Below, in pieces: positions 23,053-33,350 of a stretch of DNA of 64,000 bases. Position numbers and translations under genes: made by a program. How positions within the stretch are numbered: the first letter of the stretch is position 1; every line of letters begins with the position of its first letter. The stretch spans positions 348,774,932 to 348,838,931 of the forward strand of contig JARYHS010008074.1 of NCBI GenBank assembly GCA_031002005.1. Direction: 5' to 3'. The notes below the pieces were generated by a model that was not told the origin of the DNA, did not search any database, and saw only the letters and a list, made by a program, of their open reading frames with translations. The DNA comes from Vandiemenella viatica (Eukaryota; Arthropoda; Insecta; Orthoptera; Morabidae).

Positions 23053-24207
23053 TTACTTTTTCCTAACCTTCCAGTTTTCTTCAACTTTTGTATACACATT
23101 TAATATTACATTTCTATTTTCACATAGCTTCATTATATACATACAGAAACACAAACTTCCAATCATCTCAGACAACAGACTTTGGTACAACCACACAACA
23201 GCTGAGACATACAATGGTTCTGTTTTAGCAAATTGATTGTTACTTAAAAGCAATGCTGTTGACTCAACTGGTAATACAAATTTATTATTCTCACTACTAC
23301 AGTTTAGTCCATCATTACTCCCAACCCCACTCTTCATCATCTGATTGCTACTTAAACTTACCAAATTACATGAATCAGTACCTAAAACTGTTTTAACATC
23401 TGGCTTACTGACTTCATCCACCAAATAATTATTTTTCTCAGCAACTACTACCTCACTATCAGCTTCCACATCAAAGAGAGTACAAAACATAGTGTCATCT
23501 AAGTCACATTCTGTACAATTTTCCAAATTAGAAACTGGTTCAAATAAATCCTTACTCCCACCCATTTCTTCAATGTCATCATCTACACCAAATAAAGAGC
23601 TAAATAACGTATCAGCTAGGTCAAAATTAGGACATTTTTCCAACTTAGGGATTGGTACATAAGGCTTTTCAACCACTCTCTCTTCAGAAGACAAATACTT
23701 TGACTTACAATTCTCCTCCTCATCTGGGTCTCCTATCCACACCACTGTATCACCTTCATCTTCAAGATATTTGAGAAACTCCTCGATTTCAGCACTTCTA
23801 CAAACTTCATTACCACCTATCCTAGCACACATAGTCCCAACTATGCCATTCTGGACCTTACAAGTTTCTGATAGCCACACTGTAGTATGCACTATAAATT
23901 CTGCACCCCTTTTTGTAATTAAGCAGTGACCATTTCGAAAATCTTCTACATGAAAATTATTACTTTCGCACACTGATTCTAGTGATAAGGTACTATGGTG
24001 GTCCCCTTCCCACTTTATCTTATTATCAGTCTTTAAATCATCAACATCATTAATTACATCTATCATAACCTTATCCTGCAATTCACTTGCTGCTATCTCT
24101 ACCTCTTCCAATAAATCTTCTCGGGGATTATTAATAAAAAGGGTATTAACGCTATAGCAGTTGGTACCTGGACCCACAATCTTACCCACCACTGCGGGGC
24201 CCGTCAC
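23053..24207 (-). CDS. Second ORF of the LTR element, acidic protein of unknown function
   Basis: About 385 codons, open but without an ATG at its head; its frame overlaps the end of gag in the -1 phase and continues as ..LKTPSVTGPAVVGK, so expression by -1 frameshifting from gag is likely (inference). The product is Asp/Glu-rich and has two copies of the pattern LExC-x3-DL-x-DT-x-F-x2-LF-x-V (near LEKCPNFDLADTLF and LENCTECDLDDTMF). I see no protease DTG/DSG, polymerase or integrase motif. The last 60 residues are Cys/Met/Asn-rich and look like out-of-frame or deleted pol DNA. It probably represents the pol leader left after pol was deleted. Confidence 0.6.
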   Translation of the reverse strand: MTGPAVVGKIVGPGTNCYSVNTLFINNPREDLLEEVEIAASELQDKVMIDVINDVDDLKTDNKIKWEGDHHSTLSLESVCESNNFHVEDFRNGHCLITKRGAEFIVHTTVWLSETCKVQNGIVGTMCARIGGNEVCRSAEIEEFLKYLEDEGDTVVWIGDPDEEENCKSKYLSSEERVVEKPYVPIPKLEKCPNFDLADTLFSSLFGVDDDIEEMGGSKDLFEPVSNLENCTECDLDDTMFCTLFDVEADSEVVVAEKNNYLVDEVSKPDVKTVLGTDSCNLVSLSSNQMMKSGVGSNDGLNCSSENNKFVLPVESTALLLSNNQFAKTEPLYVSAVVWLYQSLLSEMIGSLCFCMYIMKLCENRNVILNVYTKVEENWKVRKK

Positions 24208-24218
24208 AGAGGGGGTCT

Positions 24219-25724
24219 TTAGTTTGCCTGCCCTCCATGCTGCCTTTCACTTCCAGATTGAGGGTTCTGTTCTCTCACTCCCCCATTATCATTCCTTCTT
24301 GCATAATTATTACGATCCCTTCCCCTCGATCTACCATCCCTTGACCCATTACCCCTTCTAGGGGGACTCCTACTGCCCCTCCTATGGTGTTGATGGTGGT
24401 AATGTTGTTCATTGAATGACTCCTGGGCATCCAAGCGTCTCAACAATTCAGAAACTCTATCCACATTTACTACATCCAAAGTGGCAATTAAATTTCTTGT
24501 TTGCTGAGGTAGCCTAGCTCCTATCAAATCAATAAATTCCTCCTCTCCATAAGGATGGTCTAGGTACTTACAACGGATCCAACATTTATGAAAAAAATCA
24601 TGTTGAGTTTCCCTACCAGGTTTATAGGGTCTACCAGTCATCAACTCTCTCTTTTCTTGAATCTGCCTGCTTGTCGACCAAAAATGTTTCAAAAAGTTTT
24701 CTTTAAACAGCTTGTAGTCAGTCACTTCCCTAGCTTGTCTATCACCCCATGCCCTAGCATAAGATTTTAGATGTTTACCCACAAGTGCAATTTTCTTACT
24801 ATCGGGTAATAAATTAAAATAATCTGACCTTTCAAAATTATCTATAAATTCAATAGGGTGAAGCCTACCACTATCATCATAGAATTCAAATTCTTCTTTT
24901 ACATCGACACTGAAATTTGGATTACCTGTTAAGGGAACCTGACTTAATTGAATCTGTAACCCAGTAACCTTTTTTTCTAACAGATTTACATTACTTTCTA
25001 ATCCATGCGCTAACTGTTCCTGCTGCTGCACCAATGTATTAATATTTAATCCCACCTCTTGTCTCAACTCATTGACCCTTTGAGCAGCTTTACTATCACT
25101 GGCTTGGAATAAAGCAACATATTCCTGCTTCATCTTATCACAATTTTCACTGAATTCTTTATGAATCAAATTTACACATTCAGTCTTATTCTGTTCACAA
25201 ATTTCTGTAACTTTTTCAAATTTCTCCTGACATTCAGTTACTACCTTCCCCAATTTAGAATCTAAATTGTTAATATCCTCCTTGAATTGAGAGCTAAAAC
25301 CCTGAAATTGCTCTGCGATTTTAACATCAAAACATTTAGTCAAATCAAAGAATGTTTTATCATTGTTTTGTTGCAGTTGAGAAAACTGATCATTGATTAC
25401 AGCAAACTGAGAATTAATTTCAGAAAATTTGATGTCAAGATTCAACTCAGTTTTAAATTCTGAAAATTTGTTGTCAAGATTTAACTCATTTTTAAATTCA
25501 GAACATTTGCTATCATTATCACTTTTTAACTCACTCCTAAATTCAGAAAATTTGCTGTCAAATTTACCATCAAGTTCAGAAAATTTGTTGTCATTATCAC
25601 TTTTTAACTCATTCCAAAATTCAGAAAATTTACTATCAAGTTTACCATCAAGTTCAGACAATTTTGCATTAAAATTGGTTACAAATGACTCTAGAAAAGC
25701 TTGCAGGTTCTGATTATCCGCCAT
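24219..25724 (-). CDS. Gag polyprotein of the LTR element
   Basis: An intact 501-codon frame with a true ATG at 25724. Residues about 18-95 are a chain of short repeats that begin SE and end with a Phe or Cys (SELDGKLDSKF, SEFWNELKSDNDNKF, SEFKTELNLDIKF), predicted coiled coil. A Gypsy-type capsid region follows (HPIEFIDNFERSDYF, LFKENFLKHFW, DFFHKCWIR, LIGARLPQQ). The C-terminus is an Arg/Gly/His-rich tail without a CCHC knuckle, presumably the RNA-binding part. A similar capsid block occurs in the Gypsy remnant at 35170-35350, so the two elements are related. Intact frame plus near-identical LTRs argue that it was recently active in trans. Confidence 0.8.
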   Translation of the reverse strand: MADNQNLQAFLESFVTNFNAKLSELDGKLDSKFSEFWNELKSDNDNKFSELDGKFDSKFSEFRSELKSDNDSKCSEFKNELNLDNKFSEFKTELNLDIKFSEINSQFAVINDQFSQLQQNNDKTFFDLTKCFDVKIAEQFQGFSSQFKEDINNLDSKLGKVVTECQEKFEKVTEICEQNKTECVNLIHKEFSENCDKMKQEYVALFQASDSKAAQRVNELRQEVGLNINTLVQQQEQLAHGLESNVNLLEKKVTGLQIQLSQVPLTGNPNFSVDVKEEFEFYDDSGRLHPIEFIDNFERSDYFNLLPDSKKIALVGKHLKSYARAWGDRQAREVTDYKLFKENFLKHFWSTSRQIQEKRELMTGRPYKPGRETQHDFFHKCWIRCKYLDHPYGEEEFIDLIGARLPQQTRNLIATLDVVNVDRVSELLRRLDAQESFNEQHYHHQHHRRGSRSPPRRGNGSRDGRSRGRDRNNYARRNDNGGVREQNPQSGSERQHGGQAN

Positions 25725-26158
25725 TTTTAGTAATCAGCCAAATCAATATAAAAAACAAAATTAAGTAAAATTAAAATCTTTCCAAACTGCCACACATTTA
25801 CATGCAAAATAAATCACTTGAATATTCAACGCCGTACTTACAGTTATTCCTCACTTTTGTATCACATTAAATTTCACTTAGAAGCACTTAATTGATCATT
25901 AAGCACCACACTGACTTCAAACACTTAACCACACTTTTCACAATTCACTGTAGGAAGACGATTTTGAGGCCGAAGGAAATGCACTCGTCGTCGGAAGATT
26001 ACAGCCGATTGCCGATGAAAAATCTCCGCCTTACGCCGTCAAATCCGTGTCGTCGCCGGTCGAAATTTCCTCTCAGGTTTATCGCCGATAATCCGTCGCA
26101 ATTTTCTGCAGATTCTTTTTAGAAGATAAACATCCCACAGATGTTTAAGAACTTCTCG

Positions 26159-26176
26159 TCATGTCAACGGTCGCCA
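26159..26176 (-). promoter_or_regulatory. Primer-binding site of the LTR element
   Basis: Directly inside the 5' LTR the minus strand reads TGGCGACCGTTGACATG, beginning with the TGG that pairs with a tRNA 3' CCA. It resembles the arginine-tRNA-type sites of some insect Gypsy elements; the exact tRNA is not proven. Confidence 0.65.
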
Positions 26177-26872
26177 TGTTAAGGTTCTTTAGGTGGTTTA
26201 ATAACTGCTTTAATTAATTAATAAAGTCCACCAAAAAACAAGGTTATGTGAAGATGTTCGTTTATTTTGAACAAATCAAAACAAGTCTGCGACATTCACA
26301 AGCATAGTTGTTACAACCCAAAGATGCAATACTGACTTGCATGAATGTCTCTGTAACACTGAATGAATACTTAATGCAAACTAAACTCTCTGTCCAGGCG
26401 ATCTGTTTATATAGAGTATATCGAATTTACGAGAATTCTTCAAAGGCATCCACCCGATATTTCTCGATCATTAACAATCACTCAAACAATCAAACATATT
26501 AAAAACAATCGGAATTGATACGAAATTAATTAATAACATTACAAAATGATTAGAAATGGTAATTAGAGATACTTAAATACAAAATTATTTACAGAAATCC
26601 TTTCAAATGGTGGAAAATTGTCCTGTAGACAGCGTAACTTACATTTATACATGGAATTACAAACTTTTAATAAATTCTCTTGCATCATTCGGTTCTTAAA
26701 CATATTAAATGGTCTTTAAATAATTTTCTTACCTAAAACAAAGTCTATATACACTTATTTACAAGAATTTACAAAATAAACATATCAAATCACTTTCAAG
26801 CAAACTTTGGCTGACTACAAATATTTCACACAGTCCAATGCTATTCAAAATACAGGTATTAGGGCTGTTACA
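26177..26872 (-). repeat. 5' LTR (696 bp)
   Basis: Reads TG..CA on the + strand (tgttaaggttc .. gggctgttaca). In element sense it begins TGTAACAGCCC and ends CCTTAACA. It is uninterrupted and serves as the reference for the other two LTR copies in the window. Confidence 0.92.
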
Positions 26873-27060
26873 TCAGCTTCTGTTGAAATAATAACAATTT
26901 TCCAAGCTCGGCATCCCAGTCTGATTCAGAAATCAAAAATGGAGTTTTTGCATCGAAATGTTTTTGGTTACGACTTTTCTCGGTTTCTCACTCAACACAA
27001 CAATGCTTCGTAAACTGCCGCATGAAACCGCGCTCTAATATGCGGGGGTAGCTACCCGAC

Positions 27061-28620
27061 TAGGGATTGCAATTCAGCAAAGCGGGATCCCGTATCATTA
27101 GACAGCCTGGCGGATCCCGCACAAAATTAAGCGGATCCGCAATCCGCAAAATCCGGCGGAAACGCGTGTCAGTCTGCGTGACTCGCTGCCCCACTCGGTC
27201 TCCATCGGATATATTGCACTGTAACACTGTTTGCCTGTACCATTCCAGTTGGCATTTGACTCGTGTGAATAAGCGTTTGTTTTAGTCAACCTTCGTCATT
27301 CGTAAGTAAATAAATACACTTTTACGTATTCATCAAAACTTACGTTTGTTTCAAGTACACATTTCTGTAATTTGAGTTATGGTGCGTATTTAATACGATT
27401 TTCTAACTGTATAATTATTTTTTAAGTGTCGCACCAGTTATCTGAACTACAGGGTTAAAGCTTTTTATTCACAGTTTCATTATTCCCATTTTCTGTATTT
27501 GCAGATAAAGTAATTGTGACAATTTCCTAATCTGCGGCTGAAAATTTGATTATTCGTTGATATGAAACTAATGTTATCGTAATTTTAACGATCGCGTACC
27601 TATTTAACAGCTATAAAATGTAAATTGTATATCCTTTCTGCTTATTGTTGTTTTGGCCGCTGCCTCAATGCGTTTCTTTGACGAAAGCCACCTGCTTATA
27701 TGTGCCGCTCAGGCTTTCGATTAATCCCTCTTCTCCTTGTTATTATTTCGACTAAAGGTAAAAAAAGTTATAATGAAATTTTCACGGGTGTATCGACGAA
27801 TTGTGTTGTAGGAACACCATACTTCGACGGCTGCCTCCGCCGTCTTCCTCACGTGTGTAATTTCGTGTGTTTGCAATGAAATCCGAAGATACAACCTATG
27901 AGGACTTCACTGCAATCATTCGCCGAGAAAGTCTCCTTTCTTACTAAAAAATAATAATTTCCACGTTACGCCACATACGTAAATCTGAAATACTTGACAG
28001 TTTACGTGTTGGTGAGTAGTTTCTTTTAATAACATTGAATCAACTGTAATATCAATCAAGGAATCAGGAGATATAATAATGAATCACGTAAAAAAAAGCC
28101 AAGTCTCGTGTTTGTGCAGTGACAAAAAGTTATGAGATCTTGTTCTGAGCCAAGTCTACACTTCTCAGAGTATGTTCACTTCACTTTGTGAAAATGAATG
28201 CTTTTCTCGGTGTTATGGAATGTTTATTTAGAATTTAAAAAAATTACTCTGGTAACTTGGCCATTAAGCAAACCACATTTTTAAACTTATGTGATATATT
28301 GTAAGGCATATAACGTGACCTAAGACTCAATAATTTCCATTTTTATTATTTATTTAAAAATTGGTTTAGATTAAAAAACAAAAATGTAAAACCTCGAAAT
28401 ACACTTAAGACACGCTAATTTAATGTCATTTTACCAATCAAAATATTGTTAACTGTTAATTTTTATCATTTAACATTAAAAATTATTTATTAATTTAATT
28501 ATTATTTAATTTATTAACGTTTTAAGTAACTATCTTTTAAATATATGCGTTAAAAAACTGTTTGTACCAATCCCGCACGGATCCCGCGGGATTGAAAACA
28601 CTGCGGGATTGCAATCCCTA
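27061..28620. mobile_element. Non-autonomous hAT-like transposon
   Basis: Ends are inverted (TAGGGATTGCAAT at left; its reverse complement attgcaatcccta at right) and the flanks are an 8-bp duplication with one mismatch (tacccgac 27053-27060, tactcgac 28621-28628). Subterminal regions are full of GGATCCCGC / GCGGGAT motifs on both strands. The 8-bp duplication points to hAT. No transposase frame remains in the 1.56 kb. Confidence 0.75.
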
Positions 28621-28706
28621 TACTCGACACAGTTTCTGCCAGCTACGCCGCCGACAACGGAGCGAACGTCTCATCTCACTTCCACTTTATTTGCATCTTA
28701 GGATAA

Positions 28707-29061
28707 GGGGGCATCCATAAATTACGTGAGGTGAAATAGGGGGGGGGGGTCCGGCGAAATCTCACCAGATCTCACTAAGGGGGAGGGGGGGGGTTTACGG
28801 AAATCTCACGTGAGATTTTGCGTAAAAAAATGTGGACAGTAGAGCTAAAAAAAAAAAAGTCTACAATTCGCGCCAAAGTCGATTTCAGGAGGGTTTTTCG
28901 TCGAAAAGTGAGGGTGGGACCTAAAAAAGGTCTACAAAAGTTTCGAGATCTCACCAGAGGGGGGGGGGGGGGGGGTCCGGCCAGATCTCACGAAATCTCA
29001 CCAAGGGGGAGGGGGGTCCAGAAATCCGGAAAAACACCTCACGTAATTTGTGGATGCCCCC
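28707..29061 (+). mobile_element. Harbinger-like MITE, tandem copy 1
   Basis: Starts GGGGGCATCCATAAATTACG and ends with the inverse (acgtaatttgtggatgccccc). Flanking TAA (28704-28706; matched by TAA at 29448-29450 beyond copy 2) fits the 3-bp TWA target of PIF/Harbinger. The + strand has a run of 17 G at 28959-28975 and several other G runs. The body shares aaatctcacgtgag, ggacagtagag and gccaaagtcgatttt with copy 2. Confidence 0.7.
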
Positions 29062-29447
29062 GGGCATCCATAAATTACGTGAGGTGAAATAGGGGGGGGG
29101 GGGGGGTCGGGCGAAATCCCACCAGATCTCACCAGGGGGGAGAGGGGGGTCAACGGAAATCTCACGTGAGAATTTGCGAAAAATTTGGGGACAGTAGAGC
29201 CAAAAAAAAGGTCTACAATTTGCGCCAAAGTCGATTTTAGGAGGGTATTTCGTCAAAAAAGTTAGGGTGTGACCTAAAAAAAAAGGTCTACAAAAGTTTC
29301 GAGGACGATTTATAGGGGGGGGTTCTCACGGACCAGATCTCACCAGAGGGGGGGGAGGGGTCCGGCCAGATCTCACGAAATCTCACCAGGGGGGAAGGGG
29401 GGTCCAGAAATCCGGAAAAACAACTCACGTAATTTGTGGATGCCCCC
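29062..29447 (+). mobile_element. Harbinger-like MITE, tandem copy 2
   Basis: Same element in the same direction, fused to copy 1 at ..tggatgccccc/gggcatcc.. with no spacer and two Gs missing. Only the outer ends carry TAA, so the pair was probably made by unequal exchange or composite transposition rather than two independent insertions. Confidence 0.7.
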
Positions 29448-29450
29448 TAA

Positions 29451-30606
29451 GTAGACTTTGGCTTTGGACTGCAATTGCCGCCATACGGTGTTTTTTTATT
29501 TATTTATTTATTTATTTTGGTCCTTTTTGCTGCGTACATTAAACATGATTGCTGTGATATGTATGAATATAACTAAGTGTTATCGCCAGAAGTGTAAATT
29601 TTGTAACTTTTCCACTTGCGTACATATATGGACATTATCCTCAGTAAATTCAGTCATCATACTACCTTGAATAATCAGTGTATAAACCAAGTAATTGCCT
29701 TGTCTATACGGTTTCTTACTGACGAATATACTTTCAGCCACATGGCTTATTGATTTTTCTGACTCTTTTTGAACCGAAAGTAGCAGTCTGATTATCGACA
29801 TTTGTTGTGCTACAAATTTAAAAAAAAAAATAAAGTATGGCTTGCTACATATGCTTCGGGCTTTATAATTAGAATTTCTTTATTTATTTCTCAACGAGTT
29901 GAGAGGAAATTCTGAATTTTTTTATTACAACCTGTATATTGAGCCTATTAGTTATCAGAGACTGTTCACGACCAGCATAAACTTTGGTGAAGTAAACGCT
30001 AGCCGCGACGCTAACGCTCCTAGAGTCAGTTCAAAGAATCACAATGTGACGTCACATAAACGAGCGATTTTGAAACGTTTATTACACTTTTTATATAGTG
30101 CTTTTTCTTTGTTTTTCACTTTGTTCCTTTCATTTATTTAATGAATAATTTATTCTATATCTTTACCGTACAGGAGGAGGATTGGGGAAAAAATGAAGGG
30201 AAACTGAAATGAAAAATGTAAATTTTCTTCCTTTTTAATATTTATTAATTCAATTGAAAAAGAACCATTAATAACAACAATTATAATTATAACTAAAATT
30301 AACAATCAGAAATGTTATGTTACATATAATATACCACTGAACACTGCAGAAGCACAAAAACAAAAATGTATTCTACATGAGATCGAATACCAGAGTTAAT
30401 AACTCCTATTCCTTTTTACTCAGGATTAAGTGTCACAGTAAACATCAGTATTTTTTGTTGAATGCCTATATTACCTGAAGTAACTACTTCTGAAAGACAA
30501 GGTTCACTTTCACCCCCACATCTGAAACTGCATTCAGATTTCCTAAAACAAATGTATTTCAAAACAGATTTGTCTGCGTAAATTACCACAGAACACAATC
30601 AATAAA
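29451..30606. other. Intergenic DNA with short simple repeats
   Basis: Contains a (TTTA)n run near 29497-29517 and otherwise AT-rich DNA with no supported gene. Confidence 0.45.
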
Positions 30607-30660
30607 GGGCGCTAATGACCTCGATGTCGACGCGCCCTAAAGCAACAACAACAACAATAA
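30607..30660 (+). repeat. SINE 3'-end fragment with (CAA)n tail
   Basis: gctaatgacctcgatgtcga followed by a CAA repeat matches the 3' end seen in the other SINE copies (ctaaagacctcgatgttga at 51820s, minus; ctaataacctcaatgttga at 62470s, minus). The rest of the SINE is absent here. Confidence 0.55.
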
Positions 30661-31289
30661 TCAATAACACATTTGCGATAAGGCTTGGATGGATATTGAA
30701 AGGACGAGATGACAATGACCACAGGGTGCCACTTGATTTCGGGCTTAAGGAAGAGGGAAAATTTTATTTCGCATGTAAAGTAGTCAGGGGGTGGAATAAA
30801 TAACTAAGGAAAATTTTAGGATCTTGACTTAATAAAAATCTTCTTTCCAGAACTACTTTTCTGACATTTTAGATAAACTATTCCAAAATTCCAATTAACC
30901 AACACAAAGAAAACAAAACACTTAAATGTTTAACAGAAAGCAACAACCGTAGCAGCATTACAATTCGTAATGCTCGAGAACAGGATACCAGTCAGTGTAA
31001 CTAGAAACTTATTTCTGCATTTACACACAGTAACAATTTCCTGCGTTTAAAAAAAATTAATAATAATAAATAAATTTGCTTATCATTTTGAGGCGAAAGA
31101 GGAACGAAACATTTATAGCACTATAATCGAGGACTAGAAGACACGTGCGAAAATTTCGCGAATACAATGAATAGCAAGGTTGGGGGGTTTGTAATAGGAT
31201 GAAAGAAGAACAGCGTCATTTGTTTAGTGTAACAGCTACGTAAGAAAAGTCGACGCCAGTGAAGCAGTTTATGAATTTCTCTGCGATAT
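30661..31289. other. Intergenic DNA, nothing recognised
   Basis: No supported feature before the satellite array. Confidence 0.45.
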
Positions 31290-33350
31290 GTGCTACTGCT
31301 ATCTAGCGGCTCATACACGCGATATTCACTGTTATTGCTTTTGCCCTTTAAGGATCGAATTACAACCAAAAAAAAAAAAAATTTTTTTAAATATGATTTG
31401 ACCAAAGCGGAGACCTTAATTTTTAAAATACTTCCTCGTTTCTCGATTTTTGGAAGATATCAATGGAGATAAATAGCTCCTGACAAAAAATACGTTATGG
31501 AAATAAAAATAATTTTGCCCTTTACGGGTCAAATTTCGATAAATTCCTTTCTTGAAGAATCATGTGACCTCAGGGGAGACGTTAATCTTTAAAACGAAAC
31601 CTCATTTATTTATATCGGTTAGATGTCACGGAAGATAAATGGCTCGTGACACAAAAACGCGTTGCAGAAATATTGATACTTTTGCCCTTTAAGGGTCGAA
31701 TCCCGAAAAATTGGGTCTTAATGTACGATGTAACCAAAGCGGAGATCTTAATCTATAAAATGGTACTTCATTTAACGATTTCAGTTAGACATCCAGGAAG
31801 ATATATGGGTCGTGACACAAAAAAACAGTTTTTTTTTTTTAGAAATATTGACATTTTTGCCCTTTAAGGGTCGAATTCCGAAAAATTCCTTTCTTAAAAA
31901 TTGATGTGACCAAAGTGGAGGCTATAAGCTTTAAAATGACACCTGATTCATAGATTTCGCTTAAGTATGAAGGGTAAAAATGGCTTGTGACAAAAAAAAT
32001 ATCTTATAGAAATAAGACATACTAGACGAACAGTGCGAAAATTTAGCGAAAAAAAGTGAGGCTGAATATGATGTCACCAAAGCTGAGTCATTACTCTTCA
32101 TACTCCTACTTCATTTATCGATTTTGGTTAGAAATCTAGGGAGATAAAAGTCTCGAAAGACGTATAACGTATTTTAGAAATATGTTTTTACCGTTTAAGG
32201 GTCGAATTACGAAAAATTACTTTCTTAGAATATAATGTTACCATGACGGAAACGTTAGTCTTTAATATGATATCTCATTTATCTATATCCGTTAGATACG
32301 GGGGAGATAAATGGCTCGTGACACAAAAATGCGTTGTAGAAAAACTTATACTTTTTCTCTTTAAGGGTTCAATTCCAAAAATTTCTTTCTTAAAACATGA
32401 TTTCACAAAGCTGAGACATTACTCCTTATAATCCTACTTCATTTATCGATTTTGGTTAGATATCCAGGGAGATAAATGGCTCGCGGTACAAAAAACGCAT
32501 TTTAGAAAAATTAACATTTTTGCTCTTTAAGGGTCAAATTACGATAAACTCCTTTCTTAAAATATAATGTTACCATGGCAGAGACCTTTTTCTTTAATAT
32601 GATACCTCGTTTATCTATATCTGTCAGATATTAAGGGAGATAAATCGCTCGTGACACAAAAATGCGTTATAGAAAAATTTATACTTTTTCCCTTTAAGGG
32701 TTGAATTCCAAAAACATTCTTTCCTAAAATATGATTTCACAGAGCTGAGACATTAATCCTTATAATCCTACTTCATTTATCGATTTTGGTTAGATATCAA
32801 GGGAGATAAATGGCTCGAGATACAAAAAACGCATTTTAGAAAAATTAACTTTTTTGCCCTTTAAGGGTCGAATTACGAAAAATTCCTTTCTTCAAACATA
32901 ATGCTACCACGGCGGAGACTTTAGTCTTTAATATTATACCTCATTTATTTATATCGGTTAGATACTAAGGGAGATAAATCGCTCGTGACAGAAAAACGAA
33001 TTGCAAAAATATTGATCCTTTTGCCCTTTAAGGGTCGAATTCCGAAAAATTTATGTCTTAATATATGACGTCACTAAAGCGGAGATCTTAATCTTTAAAA
33101 TGATACTTCATTAAACGATTTCAGATAGGTATCCAGGAAGCTAAATGACTTGTAACACAGAAAACAGCATTTTAGAAATATTGACATTTTCGCCCTTTAA
33201 GGGTCGAATTCTGAAAACTTCATTTCTTAAAATATGATGTGACCAAAGTGAAGACCATAAGGTTTATAATGACACCTCATTCATTGATTTCGGTTAACTA
33301 TGAAGGAAGATACAGGCTTGTCACAAAAAAAATACCTTATAGAAATAATA
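31290..33350. repeat. Satellite array, about 168-bp monomer, about 12 copies
   Basis: The landmark ccctttaagggtcgaatt (palindromic ccctttaaggg core) recurs near 31346, 31517, 31684, 31858, 32196, 32356, 32523, 32690, 32855, 33022 and 33192, with one degenerate unit near 32030; mean spacing is close to 168 bp. Each unit also has accaaagcggagac, ttcatttatcgatttcggttaga, gggagataaatggctcgtgacac (variants). Units are imperfect and form sub-types arranged in order (see findings). No coding frame persists along the array. Monomer length is in the nucleosomal range common for centromeric or heterochromatic satellites; location is unknown. Confidence 0.9.

Larger units (their letters stand above)
19993..26872 (-). 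mobile_element. Non-autonomous LTR retrotransposon with gag and acidic ORF
   Basis: Two direct repeats, both TG..CA, bound the element: 19993-22437 (enlarged by a nested transposon) and 26177-26872. A 4-bp target duplication TCAG flanks it (19989-19992 and 26873-26876). Genes and primer sites put its sense on the minus strand: 5' LTR at right, TGG-type primer-binding site next to it, gag, a second ORF, purine tract, 3' LTR at left. Reverse transcriptase, RNase H, integrase and a recognisable aspartyl protease are all missing, so it would need enzymes from a relative. The two LTRs differ at only a handful of sites apart from a 10-bp indel, so insertion is recent. A diverged solo LTR of the same family is at 57826-60640. 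Confidence 0.9.

Noticed and set aside
28818..29256. Frames rich in Gly or Pro across the MITE pair
   Set aside because: They are translations of G runs in a non-coding repeat.
31290..33350. Tandem array considered as a CRISPR array
   Set aside because: Units of 168 bp are contiguous, with no unique spacers, and the DNA is eukaryotic.
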